Shown here: positions 23,701 to 31,299 of the stretch, piece by piece
Position numbering within the stretch: position 1 is the first letter of the stretch
Layout of the letters: each line of letters begins with the position of its first letter
Source of the DNA: Nocardioides sp. LHD-245
Lineage (GTDB): Bacteria > Actinomycetota > Actinomycetes > Propionibacteriales > Nocardioidaceae
Direction of reading: 5' to 3'
Length of the DNA: 64,000 nucleotides
Assembly: GCF_030929495.1 (NCBI RefSeq)
Contig: NZ_JAVFWN010000004.1
Span: forward strand, 284,755 to 348,754
Notes under the pieces: model-generated
The model's database searches: none
What the model was told of the DNA's origin: nothing
Seen by the model: only the letters and a program-made list of their open reading frames with translations
Translations under genes and position numbers: made by a program

Positions 23701-24657
23701 GACCAGATCGTCGTCACCGGCGACAACCTCGTCGACCACGGTGACGGCTCGGCGACGGTCACCCCTGGCACCGCCCCGGCGGAGGTCGAGATCACCAACG
23801 CCTACGACGCGGGCACCGTGACGCTGGAGAAGAAGGTCGACGGCGACGGAGCGGCTCGCTACGGCACCGGCACCTTCTCCTTCCAGATGACCTGCACGTA
23901 CCGCGGCCAGACGCCGTACCAGGACACGATCCGGCTCGCCGCCGGCGCGTCCCGCACGGTCGGACCGTTCGCGATCGGCACGTCCTGCGCGGTGAAGGAG
24001 ACCGGCACCGGAGGCGCGACGTCGAGCGTGCTCGCGCCGGCCGACGGCGTCGTCGAGGTGCCGGCGCCGGACCAGCAGGCCGAGACCAGCCGGGTGTCGC
24101 TGACCGCGACCAACACCTTCCGGCTGACGTCGCTCGACGTGACCAAGGAGGTCGTCGGCGACGAGTCGGCCAAGGGTGCGAACGGCCCGTTCCGCGTGGC
24201 GCTGGCCTGCACCTGGCTGGTGGACGGTCAGCGGGCCGCCTTCGACGTGCCCGGCGGCGCGGAGCGCGTGCTCGCCAAGGGCAACGGCTACCGGGCGTCC
24301 TACCAGGAGCTGCCGTCGAGTGCGGCCTGCACGCTGACGGAGACCAAGGACGGCGGTGCGGCGTCGACATCGATGACGGCGACGGTCGCGGGCCAGGTCA
24401 CGAAGTCGCGCAAGACGTCGATCGCGGTCGACCTCACGCCGACCGGTGGGCCGGGTCAGGCCTCGGTGCGCGTCGTCAACAAGTTCGACGCCGTGGCCGC
24501 CGTGGCCGCCGGGGGTGACGAGCGCGGTGGCGCCGGACTGCCGAACGCCGGTGCGCCGTACCGGCCCTGGCAGCTGGTCCTCGGTGGCCTGCTGGTGCTG
24601 GCCGGACTGCTGGGCGTGCTCCGCAGTCGGCGTCGCCCGGGACGTCATCTAGGCTGA
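17701..24657 (+). CDS. giant wall-anchored repeat protein (DUF11/DUF5979-like, LPNAG)
   Basis: 2318 residues. The GTG at 17701 follows AGGGAGGG by 7 nt; ATG 17734 is an alternative. Residues 1-39 form a signal peptide ending near SSAAPES. The rest is a string of about twelve beta-rich modules, each opening with a Lys-containing strand such as VDKTW, APTKTI or VTKEV (near residues 44, 200, 387, 551, 757, 992, 1230, 1417, 1817, 1925, 2040 and 2145). The last four match DUF5979 with paired Cys. The C-terminus has LPNAG (about 2279), a hydrophobic helix and RSRRRPGR, a sortase-type sorting signal with Ala in place of Thr. It is probably a cell-surface stalk or adhesin. No sortase gene is in the window. 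The 7-kb open frame on the opposite strand is a composition artefact. Confidence 0.85.
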   Translation: MGQVRPLQSGNMRRWVVGGLAMLMTMLSALMVVPPSSAAPESLQIDKSVDNTTPGPGETFTYQIQVRCSEDDCLDTQIVDELPDELVGFPIQNVQFSPNPTTVPRTVTWQPGGGTNPPATVTAGTSLTVDLKQPTDGPVGVGLQAGTTYTISISLKVPDDYPPGRSGDIVNPARVSASNANTKTSSATINVEAPITTGVAVDKTWAPASQPFDPGAESTIGLAARNSSNVAVDRLVIQEPKNAANGAATLDPSNPFTITDFDGFGDVAPPAGCTTARVDAYVRSGGTWSWVQGADAPAGDPLALPAGVTNAQVGGIRVTCDGTIAPGQRIALDLDLTQRATDRDGGDLSLAEHRVDNVTTGSATLAGQPTARDDGQASYIVRPAIPSVEANKNISPDSITAGQDAPATVTGTNGGVPVTSLTVADLDFFTDEVTFGGFDGPLTWPAAATGATVTYHLLAGGTEPQAVSSGQVPAAASGKISGFEITWTGPIAADETGGAAFTIETTEDATGGAAEVTLTNKVDVAVEASNGLADSDSDTDTLRVVDPAITATLDKTVRPGSAVRPGQSVISSLKANVIAHGDGAVVHDIVVEDVVGTGTAEFWDAFDLVSIAPTQVPADTTLTVEVQGTDGTWHQLLVQGPLPEASVLRRDAAATSAALALLGLGRDDIQGIRFAFHNDTGFPSDVTLTPNLEFEARGTLRDGGAVTPGPDSPTPYVNSATVTADGESAGGNTLHDDDGDEGTGTVVTDDGGPGPGVDIDKTWVESSVDAQSGERATTHLDWNVTKGLSPVRISDGAADPATTPVAQTVYDAFDLVRIDRVDVSNTPYSTGWYLRYDTVTEVALYDGSSWVVVNAPNGSWREADGSFKGYELSGPERASTRGVRIVVEETAADTDRRETAQEAGNAFDPYAPAPDTGVGAGSTDRRFSLGWQVRDKARSDGAFVVADRDYNTPDEGIVDNDTELRGTPVGGGAPVTDTASDTIQILDPDPVVAVTKAVTPTAQVHVPPVGTPAGSYPTATWVLKGNNGSTARASYVRLTDPATCTDTTVADCESDADAAGAHADPFDLDADHLGSASRPNPMERFDITGITIAASKPGQIDPAATVVWLLRYDEATQTYSSEQSTMAAVNAGVSDPGTVVGVSVTFQHTDPATSGGTITGDNDLTVSLATRLRPTLRSTGADQVLRAGDTVDVVNRVFAQSYDPVVGPGVKTGDVADATLVLTGGLVNIAPTKTITPSLINEPKPDVPVTVTLGANQGSDPRSTLSPQRVVIEDQADSPDFWNTFRFTGLGTVQLPVGADRVQVDLYDGQQWVAGTPTATPQLPAGVANAEVQGIRFTYTRADGGLFSTTVPAPNWSAGAAFTAQLRETYRDNGDPVLFDGEIENTQTSWTTRPDGNDAPRTDATATIELSPGTREIAVRKLTNDGIRLASVGELVPFDLTVENAGTGYLTLTDLRDVLPPELLYTGVEPTYTADPAGTLSDQVTVTPESGGSVLRFTWPADGAQMLPGEVFRIRLQLELLPGLGSGEKATNTMTVRTEETLASCRNVVSNGGLTGDWGQDPRTCGTSDFVGTVDGPNLYTVKGVRGSLDGAFDPANPAATCSPTLAATGGSYYRSPCVANSEVDGTDDWVLHSVNAGTVTIDEMTVFDQLPVRGDLQLVSGNARGSAYRPQLVDGSLQVDAPAGTTQRVEVTTSAGVCAGTWTGLPTQPVCEQNGESWSVADGDTDWSEVTGIRVHLDFRTTPQGSLRAGEAVDVTFSTTNVMASDADVSGVPRTVPGDDLLAWNQHGIKFKYTDRSMFRQIAPSRVGVHLHTGAVEIRKEITGPAAAYAPDLIRVAVACEAGGVPLDLGADAVIDLRRAGDWLKEIAGVPISANGSSCTFTEEGSAGAWGETSRSGTPVTVDVEDPDTVESATITNDYRFTGLSVTKRVQTTATGTTFGPFTFTLRCESITGRDVTFDGAGATELEFTLEDGETFTAPADRIPVGASCEVTETDRFFADQIVVTGDNLVDHGDGSATVTPGTAPAEVEITNAYDAGTVTLEKKVDGDGAARYGTGTFSFQMTCTYRGQTPYQDTIRLAAGASRTVGPFAIGTSCAVKETGTGGATSSVLAPADGVVEVPAPDQQAETSRVSLTATNTFRLTSLDVTKEVVGDESAKGANGPFRVALACTWLVDGQRAAFDVPGGAERVLAKGNGYRASYQELPSSAACTLTETKDGGAASTSMTATVAGQVTKSRKTSIAVDLTPTGGPGQASVRVVNKFDAVAAVAAGGDERGGAGLPNAGAPYRPWQLVLGGLLVLAGLLGVLRSRRRPGRHLG
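24650..24655 (+). promoter_or_regulatory. -10 element for leaderless isochorismate synthase mRNA
   Basis: TAGGCT ends 7 nt before ATG 24663, which would place the transcription start at the start codon. It lies inside the last codons of the surface-protein gene. Confidence 0.5.
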
Positions 24658-24662
24658 GAGGC

Positions 24663-25823
24663 ATGGCGCGGGATCCGATCACCCCCGCGGCGCTCGCTGC
24701 TCGCCCGATGCTCTTCGCGTCGGGCGAGCAGGCGTACGTCGCCCGTGCGGTGCGCCGCACCCGGACGACGCCCGACGGGGCCGACCCGGCCTGGGCCGAC
24801 GAGGTCGTCGCCGGCCTCGGCCCCGACGAGCGGGCGCTGTGCGCCCTGTCCTTCGCCGCCGGGGCGCCCGGCCTCGCCCATGTGGTGGTCGGCTCCGAGC
24901 ACGCCCTGCAGCGACCCGATCGGGACGAGTCGGTGGAGCGGACCTACGACGTCACCGAGTTCCCCACGCCCGACGAGTACGCCGTGATGGTGGCCACCGC
25001 GCTGGAGCGGATCGCCGGCGGCGACCTCCACAAGGTGGTGCTGGGCCGCTGCCTCGACGTCGTCAGCGACCCGCCGCTGGTGCCCGCGGAGATCATCGAC
25101 CGGCTGCTGACGACGCGTCCGGGCCGCTATGTGTTCAGCGTCCCGCTGGTGCCCGGCGTCGATGGGGCGCCCGGTGCCGACGGCGTCGCGCCGGAGGACG
25201 GCCCGATCCTGGTCGGCGCCAGCCCGGAGCTGCTCGTGCGCCGCCAGGGTGCCGAGATCTCCTGCACGCCCCTCGCCGGGTCCGTGCCCCGCTCCGATGA
25301 TGCCGACGAGGACGCGCGCCGGGCCGGCGAGCTGCAGCAGTCGGCCAAGGACCTCGCCGAGCACGCCTTCGTGGTCGAGGCGATCGTGCACGCGCTCAAG
25401 GACGTCTGCGTCGAGATCGAGTACCCCGCGACCCCGGAGCTGCTCTCGACCGACACGGTGTGGCACCTGGCCACCCCGATCCACGCCCGGCTCGCCGACC
25501 CGGTCGACGGGCCGAGCGCGCTGCGCCTGGCCCAGTTGCTGCACCCGACCCCGGCTGTGGGCGGCGTACCCACCGCGGCCGCCTACGCCGCCATCGCCGA
25601 CCTCGAGGGCGACCTCCGCGACTGGTTCGCCGGGTGTGTCGGCTGGGTCGACCGGTACGGCGACGGCGAGTTCGCGGTCACCATCCGGGCGGCCGTGATG
25701 GACGGTCCCCGGCTGCGGCTGTTCGCGGGAGCCGGGATCGTGGCCGGCTCCGACCCGGCGTCCGAGGTCCGCGAGACCGGCGCCAAGCTCGCCACGATGG
25801 CGCGGGTCACCGGCCTTCCCTGA
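24663..25823 (+). CDS. isochorismate synthase
   Basis: 386 residues of the chorismate-binding (MST) family. Motifs are LHKVVLGR, LVGASPELLVRR, CTPLAGSVPR, HLATPIHARL, HPTPAVGG and GAGIVAGSDPASE. PLAGSVPR and the overall length fit isochorismate synthases (EntC/DhbC/MenF) better than anthranilate or aminodeoxychorismate synthases. It converts chorismate to isochorismate for menaquinone or salicylate/catechol siderophores. No menD, entB or salicylate gene is nearby, so the pathway cannot be fixed. It starts 5 nt after the surface-protein stop but probably has its own leaderless promoter. Confidence 0.9.
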   Translation: MARDPITPAALAARPMLFASGEQAYVARAVRRTRTTPDGADPAWADEVVAGLGPDERALCALSFAAGAPGLAHVVVGSEHALQRPDRDESVERTYDVTEFPTPDEYAVMVATALERIAGGDLHKVVLGRCLDVVSDPPLVPAEIIDRLLTTRPGRYVFSVPLVPGVDGAPGADGVAPEDGPILVGASPELLVRRQGAEISCTPLAGSVPRSDDADEDARRAGELQQSAKDLAEHAFVVEAIVHALKDVCVEIEYPATPELLSTDTVWHLATPIHARLADPVDGPSALRLAQLLHPTPAVGGVPTAAAYAAIADLEGDLRDWFAGCVGWVDRYGDGEFAVTIRAAVMDGPRLRLFAGAGIVAGSDPASEVRETGAKLATMARVTGLP

Positions 25824-25867
25824 GCGCTGCTGATTGGACCCTGCACGCCGCGCGTGCGAGGATTCCG

Positions 25868-25966
25868 CGCACCAGGGGGGAGTACTCCTTCGCTGCGGGC
25901 TCGTCATCACGAGCGGTCGAAGTCGCCCGCTCCGGTCCCGTAGGCTGCACAACGGCGCCCCAGGCG
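25868..25966 (+). ncRNA. probable yybP-ykoY manganese riboswitch upstream of terC
   Basis: The leader contains GGGGAGTA (25877-25884), the hallmark of the yybP-ykoY aptamer. It also has a short stem GCTCG/CGAGC (25899-25914) with loop TCATCA, matching the CGUCAUCACG arm, and a closing GCGCCCC near 25955-25961 opposite the GGGG. It ends about 60 nt before the terC ATG. Members of this class sense Mn2+ and often control TerC-family genes. Assigned by motif and gene context, not by a covariance search. Confidence 0.7.
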
Positions 25967-26027
25967 TCGGCAGCGGAAGAGACCTCGGGCGATCTGTCGA
26001 CGCATCCGCCCCTGAAGGGACACCCCT

Positions 26028-27083
26028 ATGGACGTGACCACCCTGGAATGGACGATCACCATCGCGGTGACCGTCGGAGTCCTCCTCTTCGACGTGTTCG
26101 TGATCGCCCGCGATCCGCACGAGCCCTCGATGAAGGAGTGCGCGATCGCGCTCTCCGTCTACGTCGGCGCCGCCGTCGCCTTCGGCGTCTTCATCCTCGT
26201 CCACCACGGTCACGACTACGGCATCCAGTTCTACACCGGCTGGCTGACGGAGTACTCGCTGTCGATCGACAACCTCTTCGTCTTCATCATCTTGATGTCG
26301 GCGCTCAAGGTGCCCCGGAAGTACCAGCAGGAGGCGCTACTCGTCGGCATCGTCCTCGCGCTGGTGTTCCGCGGCATCTTCATCGCCCTCGGCTACGCGC
26401 TCATCGAGAACTTCAGCTGGATCTTCTACGCCTTCGGCGCCTTCCTGGTCTACACCGCCGTCAAGCTGGTGAAGTCCTACGGCGCCCACGAGGACGAGCA
26501 CCCCGAGGACAACGCGATCGTGGCCTTCACCCGTCGCCGGATGCGCGTCGGCGACAGCTGGCACGGCCTCAAGCTCTGGTACCACGAGAACGGCGTCCGC
26601 TTCGTCTCGCCGATGCTCGTCGTGATCATCGCGCTCGGCGTCACCGACATCCTCTTCGCCCTCGACTCCATCCCGGCGATCTTCGGCATCACCCAGGAGC
26701 CCTACCTGGTCTTCACCGCGAACGTCTTCGCGCTGATGGGCCTGCGCCAGCTGTACTTCCTGCTCGGCGGCCTCCTGCAGAAGCTCGTCTACCTCTCGCT
26801 CGGCCTGGCGTTCATCCTCGCCTTCATCGGCGTCAAGCTGGTCCTGCACGCCCTGCACGAGAACGAGCTGCCGTTCATCAACGGCGGCGAGCACGTCAAG
26901 GTCTGGGACATCCCGTCGCTGTTCAGCCTCGGCGTGATCATCGTGACCCTGATCGTCACCGCGGGCGCCAGCCTCTGGAAGACCTCACGCGACAGCGGCG
27001 GCGACGATCACGTCCCGGACCACGCGACCGCGCCGCGCGAGCCGGCCGACGTCGACGACACCGCCGGCCCCGACTGGCGCTGA
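26028..27083 (+). CDS. TerC family membrane protein
   Basis: 351 residues, about nine membrane segments. TerC features are TGWLTEYSLSIDNLFVFIILMSAL (the acidic DN motif in a membrane helix), VTDILFALDSIPAIFGIT and the terminal hydrophilic tail of about 35 residues. Family members are linked to tellurite resistance and, more recently, to manganese export or metal loading of secreted proteins. The Mn-type riboswitch upstream supports metal ion export. AAGGGACAC precedes ATG 26028. Confidence 0.92.
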   Translation: MDVTTLEWTITIAVTVGVLLFDVFVIARDPHEPSMKECAIALSVYVGAAVAFGVFILVHHGHDYGIQFYTGWLTEYSLSIDNLFVFIILMSALKVPRKYQQEALLVGIVLALVFRGIFIALGYALIENFSWIFYAFGAFLVYTAVKLVKSYGAHEDEHPEDNAIVAFTRRRMRVGDSWHGLKLWYHENGVRFVSPMLVVIIALGVTDILFALDSIPAIFGITQEPYLVFTANVFALMGLRQLYFLLGGLLQKLVYLSLGLAFILAFIGVKLVLHALHENELPFINGGEHVKVWDIPSLFSLGVIIVTLIVTAGASLWKTSRDSGGDDHVPDHATAPREPADVDDTAGPDWR

Positions 27084-27124
27084 CCTGCCGGACCGGCTGC
27101 CGGGTCCGGCGGCCGGTCCGACAC

Positions 27125-27130
27125 TAGGGT
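27125..27130 (+). promoter_or_regulatory. -10 element for leaderless FHA-ABC transporter mRNA
   Basis: TAGGGT ends 7 nt before GTG 27138. The earlier in-frame GTG at 27129 overlaps this hexamer, which argues for 27138 as the start. Confidence 0.5.
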
Positions 27131-27137
27131 GTCGGTC

Positions 27138-29540
27138 GTGGATCGACTCCAGGTGCAGTGGGCCGGCCGGACCCGGACCTTCGCCGGCCCGCGGGTCGTG
27201 GTCGGGCGCGAGCTCGACTGCGACGTCCCCGTCACCGACGCCCGGGCGTCGCGGCACCACGCCGTCCTGCAGGTCGAGGAGGCCGGCTGGGTCGTGGTCG
27301 ACGCCAGCAGCAACGGCACCTACGTCGCCGGACGGCGGGTCACCCGGCTGCCGCTGACCGGCGCGCCGCTCAGCCTGCACCTCGGCGGGCCCGCCGGTGA
27401 GCAGGTCGTCGTCAACGTGGTGGCGGCGGCCTCGCGGCCGGTGCCGCCGCCCGCCCCGGTGCCGTCGCCCGCCCCGGAGCCGGCGGCGCCGGGGGAGTTC
27501 TGGACGAACCTCCCGCCGCCGCAGGTCCCCGCGAGCGGCGGGCCGGTCGACGCCTGGCGCCCGGCCGGCGTGCTCCCGCCGGGACAGCTGCCGCACGGCC
27601 ACTCCGTCGTCCTGCCGCAGCAGCTGCGGGCAGGCGGCACGCTCACCATCGGCCGCGACCAGGGCAACGACATCGTCCTCGCCGACCCGCTCGTCAGCCG
27701 CCACCACGCGCGGCTGGCTCCCGCGACACCGACCGCGCTCGCGGTGCTGCAGGACCTCGGCTCGTTCAACGGCACCTTCGTCGACGGACGGCGGGTGCAG
27801 GGCGCCGCGCCGCTCCCGGTCGGGGCCGAGGTCATCTTCGGCAACCAGACCTTCCGCTGGGACGGGCGGCAGCTGATCGCCTCGGCGACGGCCCACGAGC
27901 TCACGCTGTACGCCGACGGGCTGACCCAGGTCGTCGGCGGTGGCAGGCGACTGATCGAGAACGTCTCCTTCCGGCTCGAGCCGCGCAGCCTCACCGCGGT
28001 GATCGGCCCGTCCGGGTCCGGCAAGTCGACCCTGCTCGGCGCGCTCACCGGTCTCCGGCCGGCCAGCCACGGCCGGGTGATCTGGCAGGGGCACGATCTC
28101 TACGAGCACTACGACCAGCTCCGCTTCCAGATCGGCCTGGTGCCGCAGCAGGACATCCTCCATCCGCAGCTGAAGGTCCGCCAGGGGCTGCGTTTCGCCG
28201 CCCAGCTCCGGCTCCCGCCCGACACGACAGCGGCGGAGTGGGACCACCGGGTGCGGACCGTCGCGGAGCAGATGCAGCTCACCCAGCGGCTCGACAACCG
28301 GATCGGGAGCCAGCTCTCCGGCGGCCAGCGCAAGCGGGTCTCCATCGCCACCGAGCTGCTCACCGCGCCGCCGCTGCTCTTCCTCGACGAGCCGACCTCC
28401 GGCCTCGACCCCGGCCTCGACCTCGAGGTCATGCGTCAGCTGCGCAGTCTCGCCGACGACGGTCGCGTCGTCATGGTCGTCACCCACTCGGTCCTGGCGC
28501 TCGACGTCTGCGACGACGTGCTCGTGCTCGCGCCGGGTGGCCGGATCGCGTACTTCGGCCCGCCGGCCGGGGTCCTCGCCCACTTCGGCGTGACGACCTA
28601 TCCGGAGGTCTTCGACCTGCTCGACGAGCCCGACCTCTGGCAGCGGATCCCCGCCCAGCAGCACGCCGTCGACACCGCGTCCCTGCCGCGGCAGTCCCAC
28701 GGCGGCGCCGTACCCGCTCCGCCGCGGCAGTCCGTGGCCCGGCAGCTCGGCACGCTGGTCCGGCGCAACCTGGCCGTCGTGCTCGCCGACCGGCTGCTGC
28801 TCGGCATGCTCGTGCTGCTCCCGCTCATCCTCGGTGGGCTGAGCCGCGTCGTGCCCGGCTCCGACGGCATCTCCGTCGCCGCGTCGGCCGGCCGGGTCGG
28901 TGAGGCGCAACAGCGGCTCACGGTGCTCATCGTCGCCGCCTGCCTGATGGGCACGGCGCTGGCGATCCGTGAGCTCGTGGGGGAGCGCCCCATCTTCCGG
29001 CGGGAGTACGCCGTCGGCCTCTCGCCAGGCATCTACTTCACCAGCAAGTTCCTCGTCCTCGGCGCCGCCGCGTTCGTCCAGGGTCTGGTCGTCACCTTCC
29101 TCGCGACAGTCGGCCTGCCCGGCGCCGACGGCACCGCGGGCACCTTCCGGGTCGCCCTCGCGATCGCGGTCCTGTCCGCGGTCATGGTCGTGATCGGCCT
29201 CGCGCTCTCCGCGCTCGTGACCAGCAGTGAGCAGACCATGCCGGCGTTGGTCGGGCTGGTGATGCTGCAGCTGGTCCTGTCCGGCGCCCTCTTCGAGATC
29301 GCCGGCCGCGCCGGCCTCGAGCAGCTCGCCTGGCTCTCCCCGTCGCGCTGGGGCTACGCGGCCTCCGCCTCGGCCATCCAGCTCGTCGACCGGTTCGCGG
29401 GGACCGACCGGGCGGACTGGATCGCGCAGAGCGGAGCGGGGCACTACCTGATGGACCTGGGCATGCTGGTCCTGCTCGGCGCCGCTGCCTTCGGGATCGG
29501 CCTGCTGCTCGTGCGCCGCAGCGCCACCTCCGACGACTGA
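27138..29540 (+). CDS. FHA-domain ABC transporter, Rv1747-like
   Basis: 800 residues from GTG 27138. FHA1 occupies about residues 1-95 (GRELDCDV...ASRHHA...SSNGTY). A Pro/Ala linker follows, then FHA2 (GRDQGNDIVLADPLVSRHHARL...SFNGTFVDGR). The ATPase has Walker A GPSGSGKST, signature LSGGQRKRVSIATEL, Walker B LLFLDEPTSGLD and the H-loop VTHS. The last 250 residues hold about six ABC2-type membrane helices. The mycobacterial homologue Rv1747 exports cell-envelope material and is regulated by Ser/Thr kinase phosphorylation read by its FHA domains; the substrate here is unknown. No kinase gene is nearby. Confidence 0.92.
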   Translation: MDRLQVQWAGRTRTFAGPRVVVGRELDCDVPVTDARASRHHAVLQVEEAGWVVVDASSNGTYVAGRRVTRLPLTGAPLSLHLGGPAGEQVVVNVVAAASRPVPPPAPVPSPAPEPAAPGEFWTNLPPPQVPASGGPVDAWRPAGVLPPGQLPHGHSVVLPQQLRAGGTLTIGRDQGNDIVLADPLVSRHHARLAPATPTALAVLQDLGSFNGTFVDGRRVQGAAPLPVGAEVIFGNQTFRWDGRQLIASATAHELTLYADGLTQVVGGGRRLIENVSFRLEPRSLTAVIGPSGSGKSTLLGALTGLRPASHGRVIWQGHDLYEHYDQLRFQIGLVPQQDILHPQLKVRQGLRFAAQLRLPPDTTAAEWDHRVRTVAEQMQLTQRLDNRIGSQLSGGQRKRVSIATELLTAPPLLFLDEPTSGLDPGLDLEVMRQLRSLADDGRVVMVVTHSVLALDVCDDVLVLAPGGRIAYFGPPAGVLAHFGVTTYPEVFDLLDEPDLWQRIPAQQHAVDTASLPRQSHGGAVPAPPRQSVARQLGTLVRRNLAVVLADRLLLGMLVLLPLILGGLSRVVPGSDGISVAASAGRVGEAQQRLTVLIVAACLMGTALAIRELVGERPIFRREYAVGLSPGIYFTSKFLVLGAAAFVQGLVVTFLATVGLPGADGTAGTFRVALAIAVLSAVMVVIGLALSALVTSSEQTMPALVGLVMLQLVLSGALFEIAGRAGLEQLAWLSPSRWGYAASASAIQLVDRFAGTDRADWIAQSGAGHYLMDLGMLVLLGAAAFGIGLLLVRRSATSDD

Positions 29541-29588
29541 GCTCGCGCCACCGGGAATGCCGGGACCGCCCGGCGCCTTGTGTCAGGG

Positions 29589-30635
29589 ATGTCTCTCGCG
29601 CTCTCCGTCCTCGACCTCGTCCCCGTCCGCAGTGACCAGTCCACGGGGGACGCGCTCGCCGCGACCCTGGATCTGGCGCGGACCGCCGACCGGCTCGGCT
29701 ACCGCCGCTACTGGCTGGCCGAGCACCACAACATGCCGGCGGTGGCGGCGACCAGCCCGCCCATCGTGATCGGGCTCGTCGCCTCGGCGACCGGGCGGAT
29801 CCGGGTCGGCTCGGGCGGCGTCATGCTCCCCAACCACGCGCCCCTCGTCGTCGCCGAGCAGTTCGCGCTCCTCGAGGCGGCCTTCCCGGGACGGATCGAC
29901 CTCGGCATCGGCCGTGCCCCCGGCTCCGACCCGGTCACCAGCTGGGCGCTGCGCCACGGGGCCGGCGGTGTGAGCGACGAGGCGGTCACCCGCTTCCCCG
30001 AGTACGTCGACAACGTGCTCGCCATGATGGAGCCGGCCGGCGTCGGGCTGGCCCTGCGCGGCTCCCAGCACGTCCTCAAGGCCACCCCCGCGGCGCAGTC
30101 GGTGCCGCAGATCTGGCTGCTCGGCTCCTCCGATTACTCCGCCCGGCTCGCCGCGGAGAAGGGCATGCCCTACGTCTTCGCCCACCACTTCTCCGGCTCC
30201 GGCACCGCCGAGGCGCTCGAGCTGTACCGCTCCACCTTCCGGCCCTCGCCCGAGCTGGCCGAGCCACGGACCTTCCTCACCGTCAACGCCTCGGTGGCCG
30301 ACACCGCGGAGGAGGCGGGTCGTCTCGCGCTCCCGCAGCTGCTCCAGATGCTCGCCCTGCGCACCGGCCAGCCGCTGGTCGCCCAGCGCACGGTCGAGGA
30401 CGCCGAGACCATCGTCGAGGCCGGCCTGCCCGAGGGCCAGGAGAGCCTGGTCGACGCGATGCGGCGGCGTTGGGTGATCGGAGACGCCGCCACGGCGCGC
30501 GCCGAGCTGGGCGAGCTCGCGGCGTCGTACGGAGTCGACGAGGTGATGGTGAACCCGGTCGGCGGTGCCCTCCGCGGCACCGCCGCGAGCACCTCGCCCG
30601 CGCGTGAGCGGACCCTGGAGCTCCTGGCCGGCTGA
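29589..30635 (+). CDS. LLM-class flavin-dependent oxidoreductase, MsnO8-like
   Basis: 348 residues from ATG 29589. It is bacterial luciferase-like, with [51 protein letters not shown] and [11 protein letters not shown], close to the MsnO8 group. Such enzymes use reduced flavin and oxygen to oxidise small molecules. The substrate is unknown. The gene is last in the block that separates map from infA, and an alternative GTG at 29580 would add three residues. Confidence 0.9.
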   Translation: MSLALSVLDLVPVRSDQSTGDALAATLDLARTADRLGYRRYWLAEHHNMPAVAATSPPIVIGLVASATGRIRVGSGGVMLPNHAPLVVAEQFALLEAAFPGRIDLGIGRAPGSDPVTSWALRHGAGGVSDEAVTRFPEYVDNVLAMMEPAGVGLALRGSQHVLKATPAAQSVPQIWLLGSSDYSARLAAEKGMPYVFAHHFSGSGTAEALELYRSTFRPSPELAEPRTFLTVNASVADTAEEAGRLALPQLLQMLALRTGQPLVAQRTVEDAETIVEAGLPEGQESLVDAMRRRWVIGDAATARAELGELAASYGVDEVMVNPVGGALRGTAASTSPARERTLELLAG

Positions 30636-30661
30636 GCGGGCGGCGCCTCGCCTCCCGGCGA

Positions 30662-30692
30662 TTGGGAGTTCGTTGGCGCCTGCACATAGACT
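30662..30692 (+). promoter_or_regulatory. candidate promoter for infA
   Basis: TTGGGA (30662-30667) and TAGACT (30687-30692) with a 19-nt spacer form a plausible promoter, giving a leader of about 120 nt before infA. Confidence 0.4.
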
Positions 30693-30746
30693 GGCGTGTC
30701 GGTCCAACGTGGGTTCTGTGTGTGGTGCACGGATCCACGAGGTCCA

Positions 30747-30770
30747 CTCAGTTGCCCATGGGCAACTGAG
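30747..30770 (+). promoter_or_regulatory. 24-bp perfect palindrome in the infA leader
   Basis: A perfect palindrome with half-site CTCAGTTGCCCA lies about 55 nt after the candidate -10 and 52 nt before the infA ATG. It could be an operator or an RNA hairpin. The only other notable content of the 186-bp gap is the promoter. Confidence 0.55.
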
Positions 30771-30821
30771 AGGTTCCCGGGCCACCGGTAGCACGAAACA
30801 TCCCCGAGCAGATTGTGAGAC

Positions 30822-31043
30822 ATGGCGAAGAAAGAAGGCGTCATCGAGATGGAGGGCTCCGTCGTGGAGGCCCTTCCGAACGCCATGTTCCGAGTCGAGC
30901 TGAGCAACGGCCACAAGGTCCTCGCTCACATCAGCGGCAAGATGCGGCAGCACTACATCCGGATCCTCCCCGAGGACCGTGTGGTGGTGGAGCTCTCGCC
31001 GTACGACCTGTCGCGGGGCCGGATCGTCTACCGCTACAAGTGA
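30822..31043 (+). CDS. infA: translation initiation factor IF-1
   Basis: 73 residues, the normal length. The OB-fold sequence is clear ([71 protein letters not shown]). IF-1 binds the 30S A site during initiation. It heads the infA-rpmJ-rpsM-rpsK-rpsD-rpoA-rplQ group, which is displaced from map by about 13 kb. Confidence 0.99.
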   Translation: MAKKEGVIEMEGSVVEALPNAMFRVELSNGHKVLAHISGKMRQHYIRILPEDRVVVELSPYDLSRGRIVYRYK

Positions 31044-31085
31044 GCCGCCGGCTCACCTCTCCGCCACTAGCAAGAAAGGGCTGAC

Positions 31086-31199
31086 ATGAAGGTCAACCCG
31101 AGCGTGAAGAAGATCTGTGACAAGTGCAAGGTGATCCGTCGCCACGGCCGCGTCATGGTGATCTGCGAGAACCCGCGCCACAAGCAGCGGCAGGGTTAG
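31086..31199 (+). CDS. rpmJ: 50S ribosomal protein L36
   Basis: 37 residues ([20 protein letters not shown], then [17 protein letters not shown]). The zinc ligands are Cys11, Cys14, Cys27 and His32, so this is the zinc-binding form. AGAAAGGG lies 6 nt before the ATG. The stop is followed after 4 nt by structured element B. Confidence 0.98.
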   Translation: MKVNPSVKKICDKCKVIRRHGRVMVICENPRHKQRQG

Positions 31200-31203
31200 T
31201 TTG

Positions 31204-31299
31204 GGCCGAGCGTGTCGCCCATCGACGACGGCGCGCAGGCCCTTCGGGCCCACGCTTGTCGCCGATGCGGCTTCGCCGCCGGGCGCCACGCTGCCGGCC
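31204..31299 (+). repeat. three-stem structured element, copy B (rpmJ-rpsM)
   Basis: Begins 4 nt after the rpmJ stop. P1 pairs 31204-31220 with 31281-31299 (GGCCG/CGGCC, AGCGTG/CACGCT, CGCCC/GGGCG). P2 pairs ATCG.CGAC (31221-31229) with GTCG.CGAT (31258-31266) and contains GGCCC-TTC-GGGCC-like hairpin 31238-31250. P3 is GCGGC-TTC-GCCGC (31267-31279). A further hairpin, CCGGCCG/CGGCCGG at 31294-31310, overlaps the 3' strand of P1 and could compete with it. Confidence 0.85.

Noticed and set aside
17578..24648. 7-kb open reading frame on the minus strand opposite the surface-protein gene
   Set aside because: Its translation is Arg/Gly/Val-rich without domains, has no ribosome site, and mirrors the codon structure of the plus-strand gene, which has a signal peptide, modules and a sorting signal. 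High GC at third positions keeps the opposite strand open.
26337..26894. Asp/Glu-rich minus-strand frame inside terC
   Set aside because: Shadow of a hydrophobic gene; no start signals and no domain.
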